The notes beneath the pieces were generated by a model that did no database searches, was not told where the DNA came from, and saw nothing but the letters and a program-made list of their open reading frames with translations. The position numbers were made by a program, and so were the translations under genes. This document shows positions 1 to 12,576 of a stretch of 64,000 bases of DNA, piece by piece. Source of the DNA: Larus michahellis. Taxonomy: Eukaryota; Chordata; Aves; Charadriiformes; Laridae. The DNA is taken from assembly GCF_964199755.1 (NCBI RefSeq), contig NC_133914.1, positions 3,861,868 through 3,925,867 of the forward strand, given 5' to 3'. Position 1 is the first letter of the stretch. Each line of letters starts with the position of its first letter.

Positions 1-2336
1 AAATTGTTGCACAATTATGCACTTTCCTGTCCTTCCTGGCTTATGTCTCTCCTCTTCCGTTGTCTCACGTGCTGAACACTCTTTGGCCAACAAATCCTCG
101 TTGACTAACTTAATTGGCAGCTCAGGTTCGCTTTCTCTGCAGGTACCTTTTGATAATTGGACTTTTCGCTCCGGTCTGTCCCTGAGGATTTGTGCTATGT
201 GAATACAATTACTTCAATGCAAATAGTATTTTCTCCTCCAATAATCACTCTGCCACTGATTGGCCTGCCTCTGACAATTAAATATCCAGACTAATTGATA
301 CCTAATGTCTGTAGAGAACTTGCATGAAGCAAATAAGAAACCAGGTAATCAATCTAACCTGTGGATCAAATTCAGCCAAGATTAATGGGATGCAGATGAC
401 TCTGTCCTCAGCAAAGCTGCATCTGAATAAACATATGTAGGGCTGCAGTATTTGTATGTTGCCGGTTTCAGATGGGCATCTCTCTACTCTTCATGTGGCT
501 TCTTTACTCACTGAAGAAGAGAACAGGTCAGTTCAGCTTTGCTGCTGTTAAGAATGTGATTTATAAGTCCTGGGAAAAGAGAAGGGAAGGGCTTTGTAGA
601 ATGGCCTGGCAGACTAAGGATTTTGTCCCCTGTAGCTATGACAAGGAACGAGATTTAAACCTCATATGTTTTAAGTTTTAAATGACACATTGACATCTTC
701 ATATGCTGTGATGTGAGCCTAGACCAGGTGGTCCTTGTAATTGTCCAAAGCGGGTTTTCTAATGCAGAATTGAGTATACAATAAACGAGACTGTGCCCTT
801 ACAGAACTCGAGCTCCTCTGATTGACCGGGTAGGGACGGGGTAACGATTACTGTGCTCTGAGAGTGCCTTTGTGCAACGGAGCTGTACTCTGCCCTGAAA
901 GTGAATTAAGCTACTTCAGTCTTTTGTTTGTCGAGTGTTTCTCTGTGGTGCGGGGGCGTGATGTGGCTGTTGTGCTACAAATTCAGGGAGCTGCTTATTG
1001 TGCACTCATTTCCCGGTGCAGGCGAGCCAGGAGCACTTAAAACACCAACGTCCCATGTGTCGCTGCTTACAGTTTCTTACAAACCGAGATGACTGAAATC
1101 ATTCATAGAATCTTGTTTCTCTTCACATTGAGTATGTAACTCCTACAACAATGGAAGCGTAAACGTACCTGACAAATTGGATGGGATGGAATGCACTTAA
1201 ATTTAAAAATTCATGTTTATTTTTCTTTTAACTTGTCAATTATCCTATCCCTGGGGTGTAAGGCACTTGTTCATCTTTTCCACTTCCAGTAGTATTACTC
1301 ATTCCTGTTATTAAACTTTGAGTCTGCGTCAGTGCTGTACCCTGAAAAGGGCTGTGTGAAGTCCTGCGTTTGTGTCCGACTTTCAGATCAGATCAGATCT
1401 GCTCAGCTTCCAAATAAAGATGCTTTTTATAACCCCTTGTCCGGCAGACTCCCAGCAGGATGTCAAAGCCAAGCTGCTTTCCTTTCGTGTTCACAAATGA
1501 TTTCCTTGAGCTGACTAACCAGTATTAAATGTAAAGTATGCCTTATGACTGCTAGGGACTCGGGATTAACAGGGGTTATTCGAGACAGTGAAGATTGAGA
1601 TTTTTTTGAGAACAAGACAGTCTTGCAGATTAACTTTTTCTCTTAAATACTTGGTGTGACATTTATATCTGAAAGGGTGCTGCTAATTGAGTTTATATTT
1701 TTATATATACCATATTACTCTTATTTGAAACAGTAAGCTTTTCTTTTGGTTCTGTCGGGTAAATGGTGAGTGCACGTGCATTCAGTTTTCTGGAGAGGAA
1801 GTTACTGGTCCCCATCTCTGGGTATTTCAGTGAATATTGCGTTACGTTATCGTCATCTTGACAGGTAGAGCAGAGGGATTGAAGAGGCTCTGTCCCTGCT
1901 GGTCAGCCTCGGAAGTAATCTCTGTCTTAGCTTTTTTTTTTTTTTATTCCAACTATTGAGATGAAGATCTGTTTCTGATGCTGAAATCTGTTTATTTGTC
2001 AAGCACTTAATAATTGAATCTCTGTGATCTGAGCTGCTCGTTTCCCAGCGTTATGGTAATTGGGCCAATGGAGGGCTACGTTTGGTATCCCATGGAGGGA
2101 AAATGCTGGTGTTCCCTTTGCACGTAATACCGTTCGTCAGTAGGTACAGAGCAAGTTGACGTGTCGTTTCGGTGTCACTGTCACTTCTGAGGTGCAGCAG
2201 GTTTTGTTCACGTTTTAGGGGCTCGATGTGTTGAACGAGTCCAAGCAGTAATTGCTGCAGGAGTTTGGGGTTGGTTTTTTGTATTGCTTATTACATTGGA
2301 ATAATCATGTCCTGACTCTAGCTATTTGCACCATTG

Positions 2337-2428
2337 TTTAAAAAAACAAAAAAAAGAAAAAAAAAACCAACCAAACAAAAAAACCCCAAATAAAACCCCG
2401 AAAAACCCTACACACACACAAAAAACTG
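2337..2428. repeat. A-rich low-complexity tract
   Basis: A run of A-tracts broken by single C and G bases, passing into a short CA repeat, in the MACO1 intron. CR1 elements have no poly(A) tail and no other retrocopy is attached, so this is simple sequence. Confidence 0.8.
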
Positions 2429-4677
2429 GCAGTGCAGTTGGCAAAACTGTTTGTATCCGTAGAGGTCTTGCCTTTGGCACATGAGGTGTTGAAACAGGCT
2501 GTCTTATGTACTAATTATTCTCGGAGATAATGATGACATCTTCTGGCAGTTGGACTAAGAAAAATATTTGTGAAGCAAGGTCTGGTCTGCCACATCTTAT
2601 TTTGCTTTCCTAAAATTTGACGTTACCTGCAGAGACAGACTTGAAGGTTTTAATGTAAATTTCTGACCATTCGGTGCTAATTATTGCACATCTTCTCTGG
2701 CACCATTGACACCCTGAGAGCGATTGCTGCTTCCTCCTTGTCCCCCCTGCCTGAAATGGCAGAAGGCTTTCTGCTGTCAGCTGCAGTGGGGGAGATGGTC
2801 AGTGTTTCATGCAAAATGATGGGAGCGAAGGAAAATACAGAACAGAAAAGCAAAAGACTTGGGAATGTAAACTAGAAAGCTGGGAGACGATCCTTCTAGC
2901 AGACCATTTTCAAGCCACTGTCAACAGAGTGCTTGGGCTGCTCAGAGACAGAATAACCTTTTTGAAATGCCAGCTCCTTAGATCAGCTCTGTGTTAGGAG
3001 AAAAATAAGTAACTCTGCTTTCTCTCTGTGGATTACTGTCTTCTTGGTAATGAAAAATGCTCTGAGGAGCTGCCCGTAACAGCACCTTAGTTGCAGCGGG
3101 AGAACTTCAATGCTGCGGGATCGCACTGGCTACTTCTTTGAAGCAGGTTGACTGCGGGGGATGCTTATGCCAAGAGATTGGGTCAGAACAGAACAAAGGG
3201 GAAAATGGGTTTCTTAGAAAAGCATCTGGGTGCCTTCTGGGTCTTTAAGTTTTATATAAATTGTGTTTAATTTGTGTGCGATCGCCAGGTGATTATGGAA
3301 CTGCATTAGCCGGCTAAATTAAGCAACGGGAGCATGTTCTTTGCCAGTTATCAATACTTAGGAGGATTAAGCTGAATTGAGTTGTCTTTAAGTTGATCCA
3401 TCAAGCTTCCCTGAAGCATTTGGAAAAATATGCAGTCTTGGAGGTGATTACTGATTAATTCTCTTCATCAGTGAGGCCAGGAATATGTGGTAGGGCTGAG
3501 AAGATAAAACGGGTGTAGCTGCATTTATAGTAATGACAAACTGTAAGACATTGGCCTTGGTTGTATAAACAGCACAATGTAATAAACTGCAACTAAACCC
3601 TCATTTTGAAAATAGTTGTGTGTCCAAATGACTTGTAGTTTGTGCAGCAATAGAGAAAAGTATCTCCTGGAACTCAAGTTTTCTTCACCACCCCCCTTGG
3701 TAAATAACTTTTTCCAATAAGCCTGAAAATAAGAGACTTAAGCAGAAAATGAAATGGTAGAAAGAATAATAATAAAAAAAGAAGTGCTGTTTTATTGGGT
3801 CATTTATCATTGTAACAGTAGTGCAGACTATTACGAAGGGGAGGAGGGAAAACTCCACGCGCTGGTTTGTGCTCGTAGCACCGAAGCTTTTCTTTTATGG
3901 CATCGAAGTGGTTTACCTTGATGATGTGCTTTCATTTCAGAAGGGGGCAATGGAAAGGGTGGGTTTCATCTCCTTGTATTTCTGCGAAAATGATGGATGA
4001 CCTCTCTCTACATATACAGAGAAGTGCTGTGACTTGCTGTTCCACAGGAAGAAATTTTTAGGCTAAAAATGTTTGACTGGACTTTATAAGATGGATAAGA
4101 ACATGGTTACACAGCAGAGAATGCAAGGCGGACACGTGGTTTTGAGGAAAAGCTAACTTCATGTCTCTTCTTTATCTTTTTTTTTTTTTTTAATGAAGCT
4201 GTATCTCTGGCTAATTGTAGCAGGTCTGGGAGAGCAGCCATATAGGAAACATTTGGTCCTTGCATTATGATGGATTATTAGCTTCCTAACTCATTTTAGG
4301 TAGTAAGGAACATTTATTTATAATATAAATGCAGAAAACGTCTGCTCTGATATTTAAAGCTGTAGCAAAACTACAGCATCATGAAAAGGAATAATTAAAA
4401 TCTGGTAAAATCTTACTGCAAAACTTACTTCTCAACAAGTCCATTGACAGCTAAGTTTCCAGTTGTTTTATCTGCCATTGACTTGAAAGAGATTAGCGTT
4501 CTCTGTATTAATTCTCTTCTGCCCCTTTGGAATTGCACTGCAATAGTCCATCACTCGCTGTATGGAGATTGATCACGTTTTACATATGTTATTCTGCCTT
4601 TCGACTGTTCAAGTTAGGTCACCTGTACCGATAGGAGTGATTGTTTCACGACAGAATAAAAGCTCTTAACTGCAGGG

Positions 4678-4683
4678 TGGTCT
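4678..4683. repeat. Target-site duplication, left copy
   Basis: TGGTCT directly before the LTR's first TG. It is identical to 5061-5066. Confidence 0.85.
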
Positions 4684-5060
4684 TGTCGACGCGGAAGGCT
4701 CGGACAATAACACAACGACCAATGTGATCAGGTCAATGCCAGTTTATTGCACAGATAGCTCAGTTATTATAGACGTTCTGATTCCGCATCACGCGCCGAC
4801 AATTTGCTGATTGGTTGCACGAGCTGTGCGTGCGGTAAGCAACATATTATAATTGGCTTAAAGCATCTGTCCACGCAAGTTCTACATTTCGCATGCTGAA
4901 TTCAGCACGCTTCTCGTATCTTATTTGTCTCAGCATTTCTAATATCGCTACAATGTTTTCACATAGCCTTCAAACTAACAAAGCCTACATAGTTGTTAGC
5001 AATTCTTCGGTGCTTGGAGTGTTCACAGGATGACCCCTTTGTACTAAAAATCCTCCAACA
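4684..5060 (-). mobile_element. Solo LTR of an avian endogenous retrovirus
   Basis: A 377-bp element that begins TG and ends CA, flanked by a perfect 6-bp duplication TGGTCT at 4678-4683 and 5061-5066. Read on the minus strand it has LTR order: a CCAAT box (4806-4814), a TATAAT box (4766-4771), a poly(A) signal AATAAA (4743-4748), then a short R/U5 ending ..CGACA. The bases after the AATAAA resemble alpharetroviral LTRs, and a 6-bp duplication fits class II (alpha/beta-like) elements. No internal retroviral gene is present, so this is the product of LTR-LTR recombination. It is antisense to MACO1 and inside its intron. The family name is not known to me. Confidence 0.88.
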
Positions 5061-5066
5061 TGGTCT
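5061..5066. repeat. Target-site duplication, right copy
   Basis: TGGTCT directly after the LTR's last CA. It is identical to 4678-4683, which fixes both ends of the insertion. Confidence 0.85.
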
Positions 5067-8000
5067 GAAAAATTCAGATGTACAGAAGCACTGGAATCCT
5101 TTGATTTGAGGAAGTCAGACCAGTTAAGTTGCCGCGCTCTCACTCCTGAGCCTACTGTGAGCTCATTTGTGGTGGCTAGTGAATGGGAGAGTATTTGTGT
5201 TTTAATGCACGAGGTATATAGTTCCCACTTTACACCTGCCAGCACTTTCTAAGAAAAAGAAACTCCTCTCCGCAGCATTTAGTGAATTAAAGGTCGTAGG
5301 CCAACTGCTCATAGCAGTAATATCCTATCGATACGTGCTCTGCCTGGATGTGTTTTAGCGGTGTGGCTACTGAATTTTCATAAACAAGGGAAGCCCCCCG
5401 AGTTTGATCAATTCTTGTTGAGTTTAATCCTGACTTCTTTGTGATCTAGAGTGAAAGTCATAGTGTGTGGCAGGTCGGTCTCATTTTCCCGTAAAGGTTA
5501 CCCGAAATCCCCTGTGGTCCTCCAGAGTGACAGGATGAATATTTGACGCTTGGGGCGTGCTTGGAAATTTAAGGCGGAAAGAATGTCCGTGAGGCTTCGG
5601 CTCTGTGCTCAGGCAGGGTTTGAGTGATGGATCATAGGCGTGCAACACTTCGGATTCCCGTTCTCACAAATTAAACGTACACAGCTCTGGTTGGACACTT
5701 CTACCTATGATAAGTAAAAAAGGAAGGCTGTGGCTGCAGCCTCATATATTTTCTCCTGGTTTGGAAAGCAAACCTCCTTTCTGGTCACATTTGTGCGCAC
5801 TCTACGGATCAGGCAGGTTTCATCTTCCTTTACAGCACAGCCCGGAGCAGCCCCCTGAGCACTGCAGGTACAGAGCCCTCCTTGGCATTGGCAGGAATGC
5901 CGGGAACCAGATGGCTTAAGAAGTTTGAACTAATGTCAATGTTCTGTTGCCAAAAATACGAATTCAGCTTGTCCTGTGCAAGCACCTCTAATTTATTCGG
6001 GCTTTACCTGATCAGTGCTGCTTTTCCTGAAATAAATCTTGGTATATCATATTTGAGTGAGTTTGGCATAGTGTCAGTTATAGGGACAAGGCTATTCACA
6101 GCTGTCTTATTTTCACAGTTATCACTTTATTGTAGTGTTGTAATAGTATGTTGAAATTATTTACAGCTATTTGTCAATGTAAAGCGTGTGTGATTTATAT
6201 GCATTCCTTTACGTTGTCCTGCCAGTCGTTTTTTTTCGCCTATTTATGAAAACCTGTTTTAAAACAAAAGAGCTGTTGGCAGACAACAGTCTGTTGACGC
6301 TTCCTACAGCATCTTACTCTCTTCAATTAATAAGTTTGCTCTTTCTAAAACACTTAGTTACTGCTTATCGGAAGATTAAATTGTTATATCGTCTCCCGGT
6401 GACTGTCCAACTCTATCGCTTAACATACTGAACACGGTGAAAATACATACCTAATAACGGCTGCTGATGGGTTTTCCATTTTGGGGTTGTGTGCAATGGT
6501 TACATGGTTGAATGAATATCTCGTTAGCTTTGCAAATTCTTGTCCTCCTACAACAGTGTATAAGGTGTTGAAATGGTTTGTGGTCTTCAATATGAAATGT
6601 GTATTTGCTTTGTACTGTTACTATTTGCCTACTAAGTAGAAGTTGGTGGGGGTTTTTTTGTTTTTTTTTTTTTTTTGAAGATACATTTGACCACGATTTA
6701 TACTATATAAAAAGGAATTGATCTTACCAGTAGGGCAGCTCAAGTGTAACTAGAAAGACAGCTTAGTACAGCTCTAGAAAGTGGGATCTGAGCATTTGAG
6801 TTATCTGAGTGTATTATAGACCACGCTCCTTTATAGGCTGTTTCTTGCTGTTAATTTACCCAGTAGACCTCTTCGGTGCGGTTTCAGCCTATTACAGATG
6901 TACTTTTATGAATTTCCGTAAGTTTGATGATTCCACGTTTAACCTCTTGATCCATTCGCACAGGATGTTCTTATGCCTCTTGTCGTTACATCTCTCGTAG
7001 CATTTTAGGGTGAGATTTTCCATCACCGAAGCCCGAAAGAGCTAAGAGTTTTCATGATGAGGACAAAAAGCTATAACCGTTCATCTGCGCGAGCGAATGC
7101 TGATAAGGGCAGTTCATTTTGGCTCTTGTGACTATTTTCCCCAAGTCTTAATGTTCAACTACCACTAATTCTGTATGGAACTTTAGAAAATAAAAGCATC
7201 TTCGTCTTCTTTATGAGCATTTAAAAACTTTTAAATCAATAACTGATGGAGGAAATGGGGACTATGTGTGAATGACTGAGGCATATTTGCTTTACACAAG
7301 TGTGTAACACAGTGCTCATAAAAATGGTTGATTATTCACCTATGATGCGATTTTAATTCTGAGGATTAATAGTCTTATTTTGGTAATGTGGGGAAAAATT
7401 AAGGTGAGCTGGGGGCCTCTCTTTAGAAATTCGTGTTTTATTTAACCAATTTTGGTTGAAAATGTTTCAATTAATAAGCTTGCATGAGTCTTCAAGAACT
7501 TTCCAACGCTACAATTAAGTGTATAGCAGATGGTCTCTGTTCAGGAGCAATTAAAACTAAATTTACTGACTCCTGAACTGTGGATGACTTAACACGTACT
7601 CTTTATTCAACATGCACATCATGTTCTTCAAGGGGGAAAAAAAAAAAAAACAACCCCCAAAAAAAAATGTTTAGGTGAGAATTTAACAGTGTGCTCCATA
7701 GCTCAGCTATAACTAACAAATGAAACTCATAATTTGCTGAGAAAAGTAAAATTTGTTCATATGTGTGCCTGTCCTTGTTTACAACTGCGGAGGTTTATCC
7801 ATTTCACTGCTGCTGGAAGATGACAAAATTTAATTCCATAGGTTTTGTTTTACAACTCTGCAGCACATGGAGGAAAACAACATTCCTGCGGGAGGTTATG
7901 AAGTGTGTGTATAGCATACATAGAGCTATATATGTAGAGTTATATAAAACATTATTATTATTTAGCAAGGGTAGACATAATTTCTGAGAGTCTATTATTT

Positions 8001-8130
8001 TAAGAATCGAGGGTTTGGGGGGATGGCAGATGGTATGATGTTTACGGTGGTTATTTTTATAGAATGTGCTTGAACCTTTGGGTAACTGGGAAATGAAGTT
8101 GAAATTGTCTTTTAAAATTGTCTTTCTTAG

Positions 8131-8289
8131 GTTGGAACAAGATATTAAAAAGTTAAAGGCTGACCTGCAAGCGAGCAGGCAGGTCGAACAGGAGCTACGT
8201 AGTCAGATCAGTTCTCTGACTAACACAGAGCGGGGAATTCGGTCTGAAATCGGCCAGCTCCGGCAAGAAAATGAACTGCTGCAGAACAA
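8131..8289 (+). CDS. MACO1: MACO1 coding exon (fifth from the end)
   Basis: The acceptor is TCTTTCTTAG before 8131, and the exon's first base completes an arginine codon. It encodes the start of the C-terminal coiled coil, from LEQDIKKLKADLQ to RQENELLQN, and ends with AA of a lysine codon before donor GTATGT at 8290. Reading through the donor gives unrelated sequence. Confidence 0.95.
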
Positions 8290-11200
8290 GTATGTGCTTC
8301 TACACAGCTGTGTGCATTGGTTGCTGATGACTGTAGTCTGGTAAAGGGGAAGTAGTATGTTGAGACTCTACAAAATTTGAGGCACTTTTGTCTGCAAATC
8401 CAGCAAGATTCATTTGGGAGCATTGGCAGCACTTTATTTTTAGAAAGTAAAATCCTCTATTAAATCCCATACCTGTTACCTTCCAGATTACACAATGCTG
8501 TACAAATGAAACAAAAAGACAAACAAATGATCAGCCAGTTGGAGAAGAAACTAAAGGCAGAGCAGGAGGCACGAGCCTTTGTAGAAAAACAATTAATGGA
8601 AGAAAAGAAAAGAAAGAAGTTGGAAGAAGCAACTGCTGCACGTGCTGTCGCATTTGCTGCTGCTACAAGGTACTTTGTTCTACCCCAGAAGCCAGCTCAG
8701 CTCCAGAAAATGACTGAAATGTTGCTGTTGCTATTGAAATGTGGTTTCGGGGGGATTTGGGGAGGCGTTTTTTCACAAATCTGTGCATAAAGGAGTAGTC
8801 TGTAACACTTTGTGTTAAGACGTTTGTTTGCCTTAAGGCAGTGGGAGGACTGGGGATCTGCCTCCATGAAGCTGAATCTCTGCTCATATACGTTATGTTT
8901 ACAGGGTGTAAAGGATGAATACGCTCTAAATTATCTACTGTACCTTGATTGTGCTAACAGAGATAATGTACCCTGCACGGGTCAGTCTGCTTTAAAAAAA
9001 TGGAACATCCCCTTGCACGTGGGGACTATGAATTGAGGATTCACGCAATGACGTTGGCCAAAATGCTGTCTTGATCTCGCATCTTGAAAGTTTTCTGCTC
9101 TAGCCAGTGCCTGCCAGTGCTCAGCACACTGCTGTTTCAGTAGTAACATAGGCGTATAGGTGGGAGGCTTTTCAAGATGAAAGCGTGGCACAAGTGTGGA
9201 TGACCTCTTTAATCTGCAGTGCTCCAAATGTCTAAAAAGAATGATTTCTGCTTTTCTGTTCTCCGTATTTCATAAATATTCCAAATTTCCTAATACTTGA
9301 GGCATAACTTTTCGCTGCTTTTTGCATTGTTGCCATAAGGGAAATTATCTTGCTGAAAAGAACAAAGTTAGCTTCCTCTTTTTATCCTTCAATATTGATA
9401 TTAATTTTCATATTATCAGCAGTTCAGGAATGACAGCCTCATTCTTATTTCATCTTCTTCTCTTTTAATGTTTTTTCTGCAGAGGAGAATGTACTGAAAC
9501 TTTACGAAATCGTATCCGAGAGCTGGAGACAGAGTGCAAGAAGCTAACAATTGACATAAAGCTGAAAGAAGATCAGATACGAGAACTAGAAATGAAAGTT
9601 CAGGTAATGAGAAAGCACCAGGGACTTAGATCAGCAGCACAACGAGTGCTTTCAGCCCTCAGAAATTGGTGCATCTACATAAGAGGCAATCAACACCTTC
9701 AAGAATTATGCTCTTCAGATGTCTGTCTTGCATGTCTTGCATCAGGCTTTGTAAGAACGTGGGTATGAGAAAGGTTAATAGTCTCAGCTCCACACCTTCA
9801 ATTGTTTAAATTATTAGATTTTTTTTCTCCGGAACCGATGGTCTGGGTAGACTGAGAATATAATCCCCTCAACAACACTTTTTGTCTAATGCAAAGAGGT
9901 TGTTGCCGGTCTATACGTTATACATCTCACTGCTGGCAAGTAAGGTTACTTACTCAATGCAGTCTTAATTGCTGGCCAGACATTTTTTTTTTTTTTTTTT
10001 TTTGTGAAAGTGCTTGAATATTGAAAGTACATTGTGGGTAGACTTGTAGCAGACGCATTGTCTGGCATGTTAGAGTTTAAGAGCTCAAATGTGTGAGTTG
10101 AAGTTGACCTTGTTCCTTTAAAGTGTCTGTTCCTAAAGATGTACTTGGACTGTGAACTGACAATTTGCATGAATATGTGTTTTTAATGCCTTGTGGTTTT
10201 TTAGACGCTCTTCAAAATCCACCTGGTGTTATTGTGAACTTGTTTCCAAATAACGTATGCAGCCTTGTTGTTCCTGGGTTTTCCAAACCCTTGAAAACAA
10301 GTGTGGTTCATCTATGGAGAAGATGAGCGTGGCTTTCGAATAATTAAAACCAGCTATAATCAAGCTCTTTAATTTTATTAGCATCTGCAAAGTTTTAAAA
10401 GAAGCTGTTTGTTACAGGCATTAATATTACCCCTTTGCATTATTGTTTCTTTGTTTAAAAGCGTAGAACTTTTTTTTTTTTTTTTTTTTAATCTATAGTA
10501 TTTCTTTTTTTGGTAGTCAAAAGGCTAATACATACTTCCCAGCCACAAGGTGCGGAGAACTTGCTCCCTCCTTTTCTCTTTTCTAAATTTCTGGGTTTGC
10601 AGCACAGTTAGGTTCAACGCAGGAAATATTCTGAGGTAGGGAAATCCCTCTCATCAGCCAACTGAAATAGCTTACGATGCCGTGTTTATTGAGTATCGCT
10701 TCAACCTGCCGAGCAAGAGATCGGTTCCTGTTCTAGCCCTTTATCCTTGTGGGAAGTGTTTTCGCTCTCCCAGGGCTTGGCGAAGGGAACTGGAAGTGCT
10801 GAGGAGGATTTCTGGGTGGAGGGTCTCGATACGGATGAGAGAGGGTTGAGAAGCAGAGTAAATGGTACTTGCTCACCGCACTGTAATTATGCGTTGTACA
10901 ATATGGCTTTAATCACTTGTATGATGGCCATGTATAATTACTGGAGGTAATATTACAGTGTCCTTAATTAACCATCATTTTAATTTTACAGTATTAATAC
11001 CAGGCCCAGTGGTGTGCTGTGGGGAAGAGAAAGACTTCTCGGTGTATCTCATGTGTAAAGTCGATGAGAGTAACATTTGTCCTAATTACTCCTACAGGAA
11101 CTGCGGAAGTACAAGGAAAACGAGAAGGATACGGAGGTGTTAATGTCAGCACTTTCAGCCATGCAGGATAAAACACAGCACTTAGAGAACAGCCTGAGTG

Positions 11201-12576
11201 CAGAGACAAGAATCAAGCTGGATCTCTTCTCTGCATTAGGAGATGCAAAACGGCAGCTTGAGATTGCCCAAGGTAACGTGGGGTGGTTTAATTCAACATG
11301 TAGTACTGGCTGAAGCTGGGAAAATGTGACAGAAAGAATATCCTACCTTTGTATTTAGGCTTGGGCTACGGCCTCTGCTCAGCATTTCAGGGGTTTTTTG
11401 TCTTTTACAGCCTTGTGAATGTGAGCCTAAGCCACCCGGCTGACCTGATTTCCCCAATCATGACAATACATGTCAAGATGGGCGTCAAATTTATTATTAT
11501 TTTCTACATTTTTATAAACCATTACCGTAAAGCTGGAGAACTTCTTTTAAAGAGACAGATAGAAGATAAAATAATACTTGCCATCTGTTAAGCCCCTGTC
11601 CTTGAATCTTAATGATACTTTATTACTCCTGAAGCAAATACAACCTGAATGTGGTGGGGGGAAAAAATAACCCAGCCTGTTTTTCAGCTTCCCACTGGTG
11701 GGCACTGGTGTCGGACTGGTGCTGCAGCCACCAGAGGGAGCGCGAAGCCAGTATAAAACCCTGCCCAGGCTCTCCTTTGTTCAGCCAGGGAAACCAGGAC
11801 GCAAAATTAAATAACCTTTTGATTTAGTACTTGTTCAGTTTCCTTGCAGAAGCTTGCTTCGTTGCGGGAGAATTTGATTAGAGTGAGCTTTATTTTGTTT
11901 GTCTCATCTCATTGGTGTTTCTCTTTACATAGTTTCATAAATTGCTGTAGTGGTGGTGGGAGTGTGTGCAAAGGGGGGTTAGAAAAATGGTGCGAATAGG
12001 GCAGTTTTGAAAATAAATAACACATTTAATAAGCAAATGCTTGCGCTCCTGTGGGGCGCTTGTAAAACGCGAGAGGAAAAGTGCAGAAAAAAGTTAAGCC
12101 GTAGAAATAATCTTTTGGTACGGTGCCACTGTGAATCCAAACAGTGCAAAATCAAACAAAAGCGCTGTCTCGTTGTCTTAGTGGTAACTAGAGGTAATTA
12201 AACACAGTCCCTCACCACAAACCAGGAGTTACGCGCGTTGTGCTTTTACTGCTGTCATCTTAGAGCGCTGAATGTCGTCCGGGTGTTTGGCTTCAACGGC
12301 TCTTATCATGGAAGAGCTGGCGGAGGGTGAAAACATGCTGCTGGTTCTAAGTGATGTTATTTGCTGTTTTCAGGGCAAATCATTCAAAAAGATCAGGAAA
12401 TCAAGGACCTAAAACAGAAGATTGCAGAAGTTATGGCAGTAATGCCCAGCATAACATACACTGCAGCCACCAGCACTCTGAGTCCTGTTTCCCCACATTA
12501 TTCTTCCAAATTTGTGGAGACCAGCCCTTCTGGACTTGACCCCAATGCCTCTGTTTATCAGCCCTTGAAGAAATGA
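8131..12576 (+). CDS. MACO1: Macoilin, C-terminal coiled-coil part (five coding exons)
   Basis: Joined exons 8131-8289, 8487-8669, 9483-9603, 11098-11272 and 12374-12576 encode a split arginine plus the last 279 residues and a TGA stop. Human macoilin is about 664 residues, so this is roughly the last 40%. Every intron is GT-AG and every junction keeps frame. The translation follows vertebrate macoilin almost residue for residue: it starts LEQDIKKLKADLQ, passes through EKKLKAEQEAR, RGECTETLRNRIRELE and SAMQDKTQHLENS, and ends NASVYQPLKK. Heptad-like Leu/Glu/Lys-rich sequence shows a long coiled coil, followed by a Ser/Pro-rich tail. Macoilin is a multi-pass ER and nuclear-envelope protein that affects neuronal excitability in C. 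elegans. The membrane segments lie upstream of the window. Nothing suggests a broken gene. Confidence 0.97.
8487..8669 (+). CDS. MACO1: MACO1 coding exon (fourth from the end)
   Basis: The acceptor TTCCAG ends at 8486 and the donor GTACTT starts at 8670. It encodes LHNAVQMKQKDKQ, then the basic and acidic coiled coil EKKLKAEQEAR, and ends in an alanine-rich stretch (ATAARAVAFAAAT). The last codon is split AG|A. Confidence 0.95.
8670..9482 (+). other. MACO1: MACO1 intron
   Basis: A GT-AG intron of 813 bases with a T-rich acceptor (TTTTTTCTGCAG). I see no embedded repeat or gene. Confidence 0.9.
9483..9603 (+). CDS. MACO1: MACO1 coding exon (third from the end)
   Basis: The acceptor CTGCAG ends at 9482 and the donor GTAATG starts at 9604. 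It encodes RGECTETLRNRIRELE and KLKEDQIRELEMKVQ, two coiled-coil segments shared with human macoilin, and ends on a complete CAG codon. Confidence 0.95.
9604..11097 (+). other. MACO1: MACO1 intron
   Basis: A GT-AG intron of 1494 bases. It holds T runs near 9983-10003 and 10470-10490, and I recognise nothing else in it. Confidence 0.9.
11098..11272 (+). CDS. MACO1: MACO1 coding exon (second from the end)
   Basis: The acceptor CCTACAG ends at 11097 and the donor GTAACG starts at 11273. It encodes ELRKYKENEKDTEVLMSAL, SAMQDKTQHLENSLS and DAKRQLEIAQ, one of the most conserved stretches of the family. It ends with the first base of a glycine codon. Confidence 0.95.
11273..12373 (+). other. MACO1: Last MACO1 intron
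   Basis: A GT-AG intron of 1101 bases. It contains a GC-richer patch at 11690-11800 with a CTCF-like core (11728-11741) and a TATAAAA word (11752-11758). The rest is AT-rich and unremarkable. Confidence 0.9.
11728..11741 (+). promoter_or_regulatory. Possible CTCF core motif in MACO1 intron
   Basis: CCACCAGAGGGAGC fits the CTCF core consensus except at the position after the GGG, where C is usual. The 15 bases GCAGCCACCAGAGGG occur again in the same orientation at 18080-18094. This is a sequence match only. Confidence 0.4.
12374..12576 (+). CDS. MACO1: MACO1 last coding exon
   Basis: The acceptor TGTTTTCAG ends at 12373. The exon completes the glycine codon, then encodes QIIQKDQEIKDLKQKIAEV and a Ser/Pro/Thr-rich tail ending NASVYQPLKK, with TGA at 12574-12576. 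The frame, the tail and the stop position match vertebrate macoilin. Confidence 0.96.

Larger units (their letters stand above)
1..8130 (+). other. MACO1: Interior of a MACO1 intron (left end outside window)
   Basis: No exon of the N-terminal membrane part or the low-complexity middle part of macoilin can be found here, and the exon at 8131 needs two bases of a split arginine codon from an upstream exon. I therefore read the whole stretch as intron, more than 8.1 kb long. It is AT-rich with scattered A/T runs. The only clear element is the solo LTR at 4684-5060. The small open frames are of chance length and show no family resemblance. Confidence 0.8.

Noticed and set aside
1..8130. Earlier MACO1 exons
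   Set aside because: I looked for the conserved middle and membrane parts of macoilin in all frames and found none, so they must lie left of the window.
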